Assembly (NCBI RefSeq): GCF_029784135.1
Contig: NC_073746.1
Coordinates: 51,971,393 to 52,035,392 of the forward strand
Source of the DNA: Toxorhynchites rutilus septentrionalis
Lineage: Eukaryota > Arthropoda > Insecta > Diptera > Culicidae
Reading direction: 5' to 3'
DNA length: 64,000 nt
The notes below the pieces were generated by a model, which saw only the letters and a list, made by a program, of their open reading frames with translations, searched no databases and had not been told where the DNA came from. Made by a program: the position numbers and the translations under genes. Positions 1-11,749 of the stretch are shown here, in pieces (the first letter of the stretch is position 1; each line of letters starts with the position of its first letter).

Positions 1-4
1 CACA

Positions 5-838
5 CATAGACAACTTGAGATAGAACATATGCAAAAACAATTCTTTTTAATGAAAGCATTCAAATGGGTTTAATGTGGAAACCAGAGGTAAGCTAGGGAT
101 AGCTCAATCGGAATACTTGTAAATTCATCTTCTCAATAGATAATTATAACAAGATTTTTCTGTGTTGTGGCAGATCTTATTGCAGATTCAGGTTGACACG
201 TTTATACCCCAGATTGAATGTAGGGCCTGAAGTATCGGCTGGAATTAGGCTTAGGTTTGCTCAGCTGTCTGGTTTCGAAAACGATTAACAGACCGTTGTC
301 GGGTATCCAGTGAAGCGGGAATTCCTTTGTAAATTTTAGGCTAATGCTGACGTAGGTATTGGGTTCAATTCCTGATCGGTCAAGGATTTTTTCGGGTTGG
401 AAATTTTCTTGACATGCCTTGGAATATGATAAGTAATGGGCCTGAAGTATTGGCTAGAATTAGGCTTGGGTTTGCTCAGCTACTAGAACTCGGAAACGAT
501 CGCAAATGCAGGCCGTGGCCGGGGATCTGATAAAGTGGGATTTCCCTTGTAAGTTCATGGCTAATATTGACATAGGCATGGGGTTCAATTCCCGATCGGT
601 CCAGGGTCTTCCCGGGTTGGAAATTCTCTCGACATGCCATGGGTTAAATACGTTAAGTTGATAACATAAATTGTTCTTCAATTAGGAATCTATGTTTGTA
701 ATATAACCAGTCCGTTTGTTTTGTTTTTTACTTCAATGTGCTTACTGGTTATTTTAATAATTGTTACATAAAGATCAACAAGAGAACTCGTACAGCTCAA
801 ACTTTTTGAGGTGATCATCATCATTATTTCATTATTTC
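5..838 (+). repeat. composite tRNA-like SINE unit, copy 1 (cut by window edge)
   Basis: This block and 1016-1864 align along their length. A tRNA A-box-like stretch (TAGCTCAATCGG near 99) is followed by two related sub-units starting with GGCCTGAAGTATYGGCT at about 222 and 438. Each sub-unit ends with a B-box-like GGGTTCAATTCC and a GGGTTGGAAATT segment. The 3' part (ACTCGT...GCTCAA...CATCATCAT) recurs at 19256. The unit looks SINE-derived; the family name is not known to me. Confidence 0.6.
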
Positions 839-1015
839 ATAAAACGAGGAAATTATTGTCTTTTGAGTGTATGTGTGTCCGTGTATTTTTCTTGTCAAGA
901 CTATGGTGATGATGGTATTTTTTTTTGTTGCTTTTATATATATCTTAGTTATTCAATTAAATCTAAAAACATAATTGTGAAGTCTGCAATAGTTTGAGCC
1001 CGCGCGCGTTGGCAA

Positions 1016-1864
1016 ACATAGAGAAACGTGAGATTGAACAAAAGCAAAAGAATTTTTGATCGAATAAAACAAAGTCATTCCAAGGGGTTTAATGTGGAAA
1101 CCTGAGGTAAGCTAGGGATAGCTCAATCGGAATACTTGTAAATTCATCTTCTCAACAGATAATTATATCAAGATTTTTCTGTATTGTGGCGGATCTCATT
1201 GCAGATTCAGGTTGACACGTTTATACCCCAGGTTGAATGTAGGGCCTGAAGTATCGACTGGAATTAGGCTTAGGTTTGCTCAGCTGTCTGGTCTCGAAAA
1301 CGATTAACAGACCGTTGTCGGGTATCCAGTGAAGCGGGAATTCCTTTGTAAATTCTAGGCTAATGCTGACATAGGTATTGGGTTCAATTCCTGATCGGTC
1401 AAGAATTTTTTCGGGTTGGAAATTTTCTTGACATGCCTTGGGATATGTGAAGTGATGGGCCTGAAGTGTCGGCTAGAATAAGGCTTGGGTTTGCTCAGCT
1501 ACTAGAACTCGGAAACGATCGCAATTGCAGGCCGTGGCCGGGGATCTGATAAAGCGGGATTTCCCTTGAAAATTCATGGCTAATACTGACATAGGCATTG
1601 GGTTCGATTCCCGATCGGTCTAGGGTCTTCCCGGGTTGGAAATTCTCTCGACATGCCATGGAATGAATACTTTAGACAAAGGCTTAAATTGTTCTATCGA
1701 TTAGTAATCTATGTCTGCGGGATAACCAGTCCGTTTTCTTTTCAATTTAATGTGCTCACTGGTTAGTATGATGTAATAAACTCAGTAACTCAATTATTAT
1801 CAATAAGATAACTCGTCCCGCTCAAGCCTTTGTAGGGAAAAAAGGTGGGACCATCATCATCAAT
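1016..1864 (+). repeat. composite tRNA-like SINE unit, copy 2
   Basis: This is the second copy of the unit at 5-838, at about 1-kb spacing, with the same internal dimer. Scattered substitutions mean the copies are not very recent. It ends in a run of A at 1864-1875, directly against the left inverted repeat of the DD37E mariner. Confidence 0.6.
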
Positions 1865-1874
1865 AAAAAAAAAA

Positions 1875-3145
1875 ATCAAATTGCATCACGGAAAAAACGC
1901 TGTAGAAATTTAATTTTTAGGAATTATATCTTCAGCTTTCGCTTATAATCAGATAAGAGTGTATAGATCACGTTGGCCATGCTTCACTGTCAATTTTTCG
2001 TAAATTTGGAAAAATGTCGTCGAACGAAAAAGAGCGTCGTGAATTAACCTGTGCACTCATTTCGAGAATCCGGAGTTGTCACATCGGGACATCGGTAAGA
2101 TGCTGGGAATCGTCCAATCCACGGTCAGCAGAGTACTAAAACGATACTTCGAGAACCTAACCATCGACCGGAAGGTGAAGAACGGCAAAAATGGATGCTC
2201 CGTCAGTGAAAAAGATCACAAGCGCGTAGTTAAGCAGTTTAGACGTGATCCGAGAAGTTCGGTCCGGGATGTCGCCAATAAGCTGAATTTGTCAAGTTCA
2301 TTCGTCCAGCGGACCAAGCAGCGGGAGGGCCTGCGTACATACAAGGTTCAGAAGGCTCCTAACCGCGACGAAAGGCAAAACATGGTGGGGAAGACGCGAG
2401 CCCGGAAGCTGTACACCGAAATGCTGACGAAGCCGCATAGCCTGGTAATGGACGACGAAACCTACGTCAAAGCGGACTTTCGTCAGCTGCCGGGACTGTT
2501 GTTCTTCTCCGCAGAGGACAAATTCAGTGTTCCGGAGGAGATTCGCAAGCAGAAACTATCCAAGTTTGCCAAAAAGTACATGATGTGGCAAGCGATCTGC
2601 TCTTGCGGAAAGCGGAGCGCCCCCTTCGTGATGACCGGCACGGTAAACGGGCAGGTTTACCTTAAGGAGTGCCTACAGAAGCGCTTACTACCACTATTGA
2701 AGCAGCACGAGGGCCCGACCATCTTCTGGCCGGATCTCGCTTCGTGCCACTATTCAAAGAACGTGTTGGAGTGGTACGAAGCCAACGGGGTCACCTTCGT
2801 GCCAAAGGAAATGAACCCGCCCAACGCGCCGGAGCTTCGCCCAATAGAGAAATATTGGGCGATTATGAAGCAGGCCCTTCGGAAGAACCCAAAAGTTGTC
2901 AAATCGGAGGCGGACATCAAGAGAAAATGGATTTCTGTTCAAAAAAAACTACAACCTGACGTTGTACAGAACCTTATGGACAGGGTAAAGAGGAAGGTGC
3001 GAGCATACGGGCTTGGGCTCGAAGTATGAATAAAAAGAAAATACCAAAAGTTGTTTAATAGTTTTTATTTTACTGTCTAAAATTTTCAAAAGGATCAGTC
3101 TACTGGGCGAATTTCTACAGCGTTTTTTCCGTGATGCAATTTGAT
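1875..3145 (+). mobile_element. DD37E mariner (ITmD37E) element with both terminal inverted repeats
   Basis: The ends 1875-1910 and 3110-3145 are reverse complements over 36 bases; the left begins ATCAAATTGCATCACGG. The 1271-bp body carries one transposase frame. A target duplication is not clear: the left flank is poly-A and the right flank reads GTGACACACC. Confidence 0.85.
2014..3029 (+). pseudogene. DD37E mariner transposase, N-terminal frameshift
   Basis: This transposase would cut and paste the surrounding element. The natural ATG at 2014 opens MSSNEKERRELTCALI, but the frame breaks near 2059-2063. From about 2061 the frame is open to the stop at 3029. It carries the N-terminal helix-turn-helix (SHRDIGKMLGIVQSTVSRVL) and the catalytic residues: Asp in VMDDETYV, Asp in WPDLASCHYS and Glu in ELRPIEKYW. 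Exactly 37 residues separate the last two, the mosquito-type DD37E signature. Only one frameshift is seen, so it is a young relic. The other possible start, a TTG at 2076, is just the reopened frame and not a real initiation codon. Confidence 0.88.
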
Positions 3146-3254
3146 GTGACACACCCTTTAGTCCCAAGCGTCATTCTGTGTGTTCTTTGTGCAATTTGGT
3201 TGGTTCAGGTTAATCACGGAGAGCAACTACGAATTGTACAGTCTACCCAAGCTC

Positions 3255-4570
3255 AAGCAAGCTCAAGCTCAAGATCAACATGGGTCCGTACAAGGCAGGT
3301 CTGTTGATACAAATCTGATGGAGTTCATCACGTTTTGCATTGACAATACTGGATCCGGTAACCAAGTTGATGCTATTTACACTGATCTGAAATCAACTTT
3401 TGATAGGATTGACCACGATATCGCCTTGAAAAAGTTTTTATAAACTCGGATTTTCTAGTAGCCTCTGCCGCTGGTTGGAATCGTACCTCAAGGATAGAAT
3501 ACTGCAAGTCAAAGTAGGTTTTTCGTTGTCGAATGTTTTCGTGAATGAAACTGGAGTTCCCCAGGGCAACAATCTCGGTCCCTTGCTATTTGCATTATTT
3601 TTTAACGATGTCAATGTACCGCTTGATGGAGGGTGCAAACTGGTATATGCCGATGACCTGAAAATATACATCGTTGGGGAAAGTTTGGACGATCACTACG
3701 TTCTACAATCACTGCTGAACAAATTCTACAACTGGTGTAGAGAGAACAGAATGACTATTAGCATTGAGAAATGTGTCGTTATTTCATTCCATCGAAAACT
3801 AAGCCGTGAAATCTTCCATTTTGACTATCGTATCAATGATTAAAAGCTTGAGCATGTGGAGTGCGTCAAGCATGTAGGTGTCCTTATTGATTCCAGATTG
3901 ACATTTCGAAACCACCAGTCTGTCGTAATCGACAAAGCGAATAGACAACTTGGATTTATGTTCAAGATTGTGAGAGAGTTTGATAATCCGCATTGCCTTC
4001 GCTCTTTATATTGCGCGCACGTCCGTTCTCATTTGGAAAATGCTTCAATCGTGTGGTCACCGTACCAGAGCAACTGGACGAATCGAATGGAAGCCATTCA
4101 ACGTAAATTAATTCGGTATGCCCTTAGAGAGTTACATCGGAATAATCCGCAGATCCGCCTTACGAAGCTCGCTGTCAGTTACTTGGACTGACTACTCTGG
4201 CAAAAGCTGTTTTGGTAGCTAAAATTCGTACATCTGAAGTGGACAGCCCAATATTACTGGAATCGTTGCAAGCAAACGTGTTACCCCGTAATCTTCGCCA
4301 GCGCAGCGGATTTCTGCGTATGCAACGGAACCGTTCGGATTTCACAAAAAAATTAACCGTTTCAATCCATGCGTTCAGCGTTTCAATGAGTCCTCATCTG
4401 TCTTCAAACTGAAAGTGCTCCAGCTGCTTAGCTCAACTAGATCATTTAAGCGGCTTAATAATGATCAATCTCTTAATTGTTTATATTTCAACGTAGTGTT
4501 TGTTGCCCACATGTATATTTGTAGTTTTTCTTTCATTAACAAAAAAAGTGTACATGTGATGTGAAAATAC
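3255..4570 (+). pseudogene. non-LTR retrotransposon (LINE) reverse transcriptase remnant
   Basis: Successive frame segments at 3255-3443, 3475-3843, 3856-4191 and 4212-4412 spell out a non-LTR reverse transcriptase, 5'-truncated and broken by stops and shifts. Palm motif A is YTDLKSTFDRIDH, motif B is GVPQGNNLGPLLF (Asn where Ser is usual) and the catalytic motif C is YADDLKIYI. The thumb is KHVGVLIDSRLTF. A C-terminal segment, then about 150 bp of AT-rich 3' UTR-like sequence, follow. It resembles Jockey/CR1-like insect LINEs; the clade is not assigned. It starts about 110 bp after the mariner's right end. Confidence 0.82.
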
Positions 4571-4984
4571 ACAAGCGATCTTCATCAGGCGTCATGAAAA
4601 CCGACGCTCTGTACCATTCCATTGACCTTGGATTTGAAGTTGCGAACAAAATCGAACCATGATTTAATTCACAAAACTACTCTTTATCGACCATCCAAAA
4701 TCATGTTGACCGATCGCTGGTTGGAGCAAGATTGGTTTGTAGAATATGCAAATAATTTACGCTTGCATCCTGGTCATGTGATCAAGTTGCCATCGGGCGG
4801 AGTTAAAACACAACACAGTGTTCGTTCACATGTGGTAGCATTTCGAGCAGCTGATTCGCAGTGGTATTAGCAGTTCCTTCTTATTAATGTTATCGGCCAA
4901 TTATTCAGACCACCATAATTTTTTGGATTTGAAAGCATACTTTCATGTAAGATACGTTGTATCTAAATAAATGCAGTGTATGTC

Positions 4985-5165
4985 CATTAGGGTGGCAGCG
5001 AAAATGGTCATGTCAAATTTCAAAAACCGACCATGTACATTTTGTTTATTGGCCCAAAAATATGATCTGTGCAAAGTTTCAGCTCGATCGGACATGATTT
5101 AGGGGTGCCTCAAAGCACTCAAAGTTTTGATTTTTAGATCTGCGAATATCTTCTAAGGGGGAGTA
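4985..5165. repeat. fragment of AGGGTG-ended foldback repeat
   Basis: It begins TTAGGGTGGCAGCGAAAATGG and continues with GATCGGACATG, CTCAAAGTTTGA-like and GGGGAGTAGAGGAAATTTAG phrases. These occur in the same order in the complete foldback element at 30802-31640. Only one arm is recognisable here. Confidence 0.5.
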
Positions 5166-5244
5166 GAGGAAATTTAGAAAATTTAAATTTTTTTTTCAAT
5201 GCCAATGACTTAAAAATGCATAAAACGTCGAGATCTTGTGTTAT

Positions 5245-5520
5245 TACGAAAAAAAGAATCTTCAGTTCATTCGCCTCTAGCCCCGAGAAGGACTTTTGTG
5301 GAAAGAAACTCTTCTCCATACCACTCCTTCACACGATTTAAGAGACAATCCCTTTCAGATCGATCCTCGCCGGCAACGATGTTGCTTCGATGACCAACAA
5401 ACGAGAAGTGGTGTGGTTTCAAATAGCGGATGGCCAAATAAGTTAAACACGGACAGAGACGGTTGTTGTTCTTGTTCATGTTTTTGAAGGGACTTTAACC
5501 CAAAGGTCATTCGTCCCTAA
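5245..5520. repeat. interspersed repeat with CTTCAGTTCATTCGCCTCTAG motif
   Basis: A phrase CTTTTCAGTTCATTCGCCTC-like at 5260-5280 recurs at 52395-52415. The block ends with GGGACTTTAACCCAAAGGTC. It is probably a mosquito interspersed repeat; the class is not recognised. Confidence 0.4.
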
Positions 5521-6048
5521 ACAGAGACGGTATGAGTTGCTCGTTTTTGACGGTACGGGAAGGTAAGCACACAAATCGGCAGAAAAAATGTATGGAAAAT
5601 GGGAATGCTTCCAGTTCTCATTTATTTAAACCGCGGGGTTTAGGGAATTTTAATATGTAGTATATCAAACAAATCTTAGGGAACTTCTAAACAAAACGTA
5701 TGTTTTTGACTCATATGTTTTTGACTACATACATACTATTAACAAAATGATAATCAGGTGGAGAAGTGCATTTGAATGCATTTTTATTCACTTCCTAAGT
5801 CAGCCCAAGCATTAGCATGAATCCAAAAAGAATATATTGATCCACAATATGAGCTGTCTTCATGTTAGTGCAGTATTAATTATTATATATCTTGTGCTTT
5901 GCCTTTGAGTAATTTTAAAGTACTATGTTCAATACTATTTTTCTAAACTATATTCCTGCAGTGTAAAGTTTTCAGTCATTTTCAATTACACAATGAAAAC
6001 TTTGTTGTCCTAATTTGATAGCTGAATTGAAATTGAAAGGATCACATC

Positions 6049-7638
6049 CAGTGTTGCCACATTTTAATCTGTACCAAAGGGGTTAAAAACTTTCTCATCT
6101 GCACTTTTTCTTCCAAAAATCTGTACCATCGAAGATATTCGTTGTAGAGAAAAATCTATTTTAATATCATGAAAAAAAAACTCATTTATTTACTACGAAT
6201 ACTACATTTACATTTGAAAGTCATTGGTGTGTTTGATGATGCTCATACATGGTTTTTCTGAATCTAGATTGCAAACTATCATTCTCTAAAATTTTTGAGC
6301 TATCGCCAAAATGTTTATTAGAGTCTTCTGATCTCAAAAAAGGGTTCAGTATATCGTTCCTGAGCCGATTTCGAAACTTTGTTTTGTTCTGATTATATTC
6401 AGAAATAATCGCTCGGCATAGTGAGAAAGTTACAAACAAGGCATCGAAGCGCCGAAAATGCGAGCGAACCGTCAAACTTTTTAGAAATCCAATTTTCGTT
6501 CACCAATTCTGCACATGCTCGTTTTCTGAAACTGTAATTTCCTTACGAATAACTCCTTATCTTTAGGGTGCGGAATTCATTCTTCAGATCTTTTATATAC
6601 CCATCGTAGAACCCTGGAAATGCCTCTAATACAACGTTAATGCTTGTCAAATTGGAAAAGTTTCTGAAATTTAACATTGCCCCAGCCTTGAGCGTCGGAT
6701 CATCAAAATCGAATCTTTTATCTCCTTTGCTTGATCAGCTCCACAAAAAAACTGCGATAAATATCCTTAAAAATGATCTGTCTTTCGCTGCCCCAACCTA
6801 AAAAATTGTCTTCAAATATAATAGACATTACAACAACGTAAAATTCCTCCCAGATATTTGTGAGAATGATCAAATAAAAATCTTACAGCACTTCATGTAG
6901 CATCGTGAATTCAGATTTTTCAGCCAGGAACGAACGATTCAATCTGTTGATCTAAGGAACAACATACTCCAAAAATGCAACTGTTTCGACACGACAAATG
7001 AAAATTATTTGCGACACTTTTCGGAGAGAAGCGGTTTAAATGCGCGACAACGGATATGTATTTTGCGAGACAAAATGATAACGAGAGATGCGTTTAGTTC
7101 GACAGTATATTTTCGAGTATTCTTTCGTATGCTTTACAATGACATTTATTGACCGGTGGCTATCGGTAGAATTGGGTTAAAGGATAATAGAGCGCAGGCT
7201 CTTTTTGATGTAGACAATTAAGCTGAGGGAATTGTTACGTACTATTGAATACTGTTTGAAAGGCGTTTTAGGGATATTCAAATGCGGCTATTGGAATCTA
7301 GTTCATTGGCTATTTGTCTGCATGATTTATGGCCCTGTTTATAAACTATATCGACATATATTGATATATTGCCCTATTGTCTTGCTATCAGTAGAAATCG
7401 AATCGCCTTTTATTGACGGTTATGAATTTTAGAATTAGGATTGAACAGCAACTGCGGCGCAAAAATCGTTATGTACCTTAATGTTGCTTTGTTCAAATGG
7501 AAGAAGTTCCACATGCGGAAAAAATCTGTACCAATCTGTACTTTTGGATGAAAATCTGAACTTTGTACCGTACAGAATCTGTACCAAAAATAACAAAAAA
7601 TCTGTATCTTTTAATATAAATCTGTACGTGCAACACTG
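6049..7638 (-). mobile_element. hAT-superfamily element relic with 8-bp target duplication
   Basis: The left end CAGTGTTGC (6049) is the inverse of the right end GCAACACTG (7638). The identical octamer ATCACATC flanks both sides at 6041-6048 and 7639-7646; an 8-bp duplication is diagnostic of hAT. Subterminal TCTGTACC repeats occur at both ends. On the minus strand near 6480-6740 a decayed transposase is readable (RFDFDDPTLKAGAM, then LEAFPGFYDG and LKNEFRTL), resembling the C-terminal half of hAT/ZBED-like transposases. Stops and shifts interrupt it. Confidence 0.82.
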
Positions 7639-7646
7639 ATCACATC

Positions 7647-10200
7647 GCTTTTCCACCAGAATTCTCATTCGTTTGACATGAAGAAAAATATAATGCTGTG
7701 ATCAGAGGATTATAATTTTCAAGCTACGATATAAAACAATATTACGATAATGACTCGCGTTATTACACCATTTATAAGAAAGCTACCATTGTTAACATGT
7801 ATACAAAGAAACAATGTGACTTAATATTAGTGACATACACAACCCAACGCCTGTTTTCGTCTTTATCCTACGATCTGCGAAAAGCTTACGGAAATAATCA
7901 CCGTCACGCTGTAAGCCATACGAAAACGAATTACCGATTTCGTCTCATCATATTGTGTCGCACAAAGGCGCTGCTCATAAACTGGTTTATTATTAGACTT
8001 GCTTTTTTTCCTGGAGGATCTTCCATCTCATGAAACACAGAGATAGGATCAACGGTTTCCTAGCGAGTATTATCGACCTAGCTGTCTGTTGTTGCTCGTG
8101 GGGGTATTGTTTTCGAAATTATAGACATCGTCCGCTCGTATTAATCTATCGCTGTCTGCGGGGGTGGCGATCACCATCGCTCATTGAACGCAAACATTCG
8201 CCTGGGTGGATCGGTGGTGTCAGTTTAACACATTATTTCTCGCCATTGTTTCCCGGAAAATTTTCTCTGGCGCTGTCATAATTGATTACATAACGATTGT
8301 AACATGCTTTCAGTTTCATGACTTTGAACGATACTTGTTCGTGTTCCAAGATTGGAGATAATTTGAAGTTTTAGTATAATTGAACGGTTGTTAAAGATTC
8401 AGAAAATATTTATCTCAATAATTGAACTATTCACGAGATTTTGACTACTTGAAAATTTGTGATAAACGAAAAATTCTGAAATTAGAACTTGGAAAAAAAG
8501 CTTATCTAGTAGAGATGCTACAAATGATTGCCGAAATAAAATGGTCATATTGAAACAAAATCAGATTCACTGACAAACCAGTTGTCATCTTGTTATGTTA
8601 CATCATATGAAGATCTGCATAAAATGTGCTGATAAGATACAACATGTATAATCTTTTTTTGTCGACCGTTTCAACATGTGCGTGCTAAAGAACACGAACC
8701 AGCATCTACCAACGTACTCGCTCCACTTAAATTCAAGCGTCGCCCTAAATGAAATGAAAAAAAAAATAGAATAACATCATGCCTTCACGCCAACCCACGC
8801 TCTCGCCAAACTTTTGCTGAAACTTTTCGAACAAGCTAACACCTCGCACATCACAAGCACCAGCGGAAGGAAATCCCCACCGTGCGGAGAACTCCCTTCA
8901 TGCCCAGTCCAGTTGGTTTCCGTCGTTTGGGCGCGCTGCAACACGACCGGAACACAGCCCCACAGTCGGGTTTAATTTTTTACGGTGGAATTTTTAATGC
9001 TCATTTTACGTACTTTTCTGCGCTGAAATCAGCCAGCTCTGTACATTTTCCTAGCGACGGCTGAGTGGAATTCCCAAACTCACACCGGTGATGTGCATCT
9101 CTCGCTAGGTAAATATGTATTTTGGTGGAATTTTTGGAAGGCACGTCATTTTCAATTAAAACCCAAGGTCTGTTGGATTCATGTTTGCCGGAAACAGAAA
9201 TAATGTAAGATTTATTCTGGAGGCTGAAAAGAGCATCATGAAGAAGTGTTCAAATTATATGCTAATGAAATCTAAAGTAGATTCACGAGTCTGATGTGAA
9301 TGGCAGGCTTGAAGGCAGTGTAAAACCGAGATTAATTTGTGGCGATACTTTTGATCGAATACGCATTGCTTAATCAACCGATTCCATTCGATTTTGAAAT
9401 ATTGTCGTTAAAGACTAGTTTAAATGAGTACATTTTCACGTGATAAGGGAACTAAAAACAAAATCCATCAATCATTGCCCGCATCCACTATCATTTCATA
9501 AATAGTACAAATACCAGGGTATCGAAGCCTCATATGTCTCTTATTTGATTTAATACTAAGCTATTTCGTATGAGGGACTGGTTTTTCGAAATTAGTCTTC
9601 CATACAGTATCAATAATATAATATATAGTAACAGCATCAGTACTATATTCTCTTTTGCAGAACAGTTTGAAATATTGCCGAACAAAATGATGAAACGGCT
9701 ACACAGCCTGCATCCATGAAAAACTTGTTTCATTTTTTCTCCAATTACGATGGAAACCGCGTAATTGTAACCGTTCCAGTTAGCGGCATCGTGGACCATT
9801 CGACGGACCACAAACTTCAATCAAATTCAAGCAATTGAATTCCATTTATGCAATGCATGCGTCGCCCACGAGCTTTTGCCACACGGATATCCTAAATTTG
9901 CTGAAATTGGTTTTTCTGCCAACGGCTCTCGCGATTATCCAGTCTACCAAATCACTTTATTTTGCAGGGGGCGTAAAGTCAAACACAATCAAAAAGCTGT
10001 GAGCACAGGTGGGTTGTAAGCGGCTCAGAGGCGATTTTTTCACTCTATCGACTGAATGCAGCAGATAATTGGATTTTTCCGCTGCTGATGACACTCACAA
10101 ACATTTGTTAAAAATGTGTCACTTTTCGTCACAACCTTCTATGATTTGAGTTCAGAACAAATTAATTGTTGAATTATTACCTAAATTCAACTAAATTATG
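7647..10200. other. intergenic DNA, nothing assigned
   Basis: No frame resembles a known protein and no terminal repeats were found. It is AT-rich, with somewhat more GC-rich stretches at 8030-8280 and 8700-9070. Frames here are short. Confidence 0.4.
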
Positions 10201-10818
10201 TACGAGGTCTGCTCAAAAAGTATGGTTCATTTTCGATTTTTGCCCATTGCAAAAATGGATCAAAGAATCTGTATCAAATTTTGTGTGAAAAACAAAAATT
10301 ATGTGCGCGAACACATTCCGAATGTTTATTGTGACATCTGATGAACCTACCTTGGAGCGAAACAACGTTTATCGGAGCTCGAAAAAATGTTCTCGGAGGG
10401 TCGAAAAGATGTAACAGCGCAAAGCGTGCCGGAAGCCCGAGCAGAAACTGAAATCAAATAAAAGTAATCTGTGGGTATACAAAAATCGTGAAACTTTTAG
10501 AACAGCTCTTGCAGACTCTTGGTCCACTCTATCCCATTCCATTAAGCATTTCCATAGCCATAGCCGATTTTGCTTCAGTACTACGGAGGGATTTCTCTAG
10601 GGATAGGCAAAAATCGAAGATGAACCAAAACACGTGTAAGAAAAACAGTTGTCAAAAATTAACTGAACATTCAAAATAACCGTACTTGTCAGCATAAGTG
10701 AGATACATGAGTACCAACATAAAGCCACAAAAAAAAATCTAGAATCGAATACAGGTAACCCGTAAACTATTCAGGTGAACGCGTAAACTCGAAAGGCGCG
10801 ATACTCTTTGAACAGACC
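10201..10818 (+). mobile_element. internally deleted mariner remnant
   Basis: The left end ACGAGGTCTGCTCAAAAAG is approximately the reverse complement of the right end near 10792-10818 (CTTTGAACAGACCTTGT). Shortly inside the left end a reading MDQRICIKFCVKNK resembles mariner transposase N-termini. At about 618 bp, most of the transposase is missing or unrecognisable. Confidence 0.6.
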
Positions 10819-10889
10819 TTGTATATTCACTGGAAAGCGAGGTGGTGTGTATAATATTCCCCAATATTATACGCTATATTTTTATGTAA

Positions 10890-11640
10890 TTTCTTGAAAG
10901 CTGAGAATTTTTTATATAATATATTCAAAAATCGGAGATGAATTTTCAAAGCCGATGGTTAAAAAATCAATTTTTGTCCCTTTTTCCAAGCAAGACTTTT
11001 TTGAAAAAATCATAATTTTTGAACAACTGAACCGATTCAAATAACCGACATATCAAATTGAAGCCAATGATCTAGTCTTTTAGTTATTTGAAAAAATATT
11101 ACTTCTGCCAAAAAATTGGATTTTCCTTTTTTTTTATTTTTAATTGTGTTAGTTTTTCATAGTTTGCTTGGTTCAAGATAGAGAACGCTATAGTTTTTCT
11201 TTTTTTTTTCTTGGAAGCTGATTTTTTTTACCAAAAATATCCAATAATCAAAGATGTATCTTTTTTCGTTTTTGAGTTATGATTTTTCAAATTTAACCTG
11301 TTTTCTGTCTTCGTTCAATGTTCCTCTGCAACTGGACTATCATTACTCGAAAACGAAAAAAATCCCATCTCTGATTTTTGGATATGTTATGTAAAAAACT
11401 AAGCTTCCAAGGAAAAATATAAAAAAAATATAGCGCCCTCTAGTCCAAAGCCATGAAATCAACAGAAAAACAGTAACGAGAACAAAATCCAATTTTTTTG
11501 CAAGTGTAACTGTAACTGTAACTGTAACTATTAACTGTCTTTAAGTTGATATGTTGATCATTTGAATCGGTAATCCAAAAGTTATAATTTTTCTGAAAAA
11601 GTTATTTTTGGAAAAAAGGCGAAAAAAAAAATATGAGAAC
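10890..11640. repeat. imperfect foldback (inverted repeat) DNA
   Basis: Left-arm phrases return as reverse complements in the right arm around a centre near 11280: the segment at 10980-11120 (CCGATTCAAATAACCGACATATC) against 11540-11580, and CTTGGAAGCTGA (11211) against AGCTTCCAAGG (11403). The element is highly AT-rich; its termini were not resolved. Confidence 0.5.
11507..11537. repeat. short (TAACTG)n microsatellite
   Basis: About five tandem TAACTG hexamers lie inside the right arm of the foldback region. Confidence 0.7.
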
Positions 11641-11749
11641 CGGAAAACCAAAATATGAGAACCGCAATATCGGTTTGGCTTGGAATGACTGTATAAAGAG
11701 ATGAAATATTCATCGTTCAACATCTATTTTGAAGAAAGCTTCAACCGTA

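Noticed and set aside
2669..2959. Additional plus-strand frame inside the DD37E transposase
   Set aside because: An out-of-frame shadow of the transposase coding sequence.
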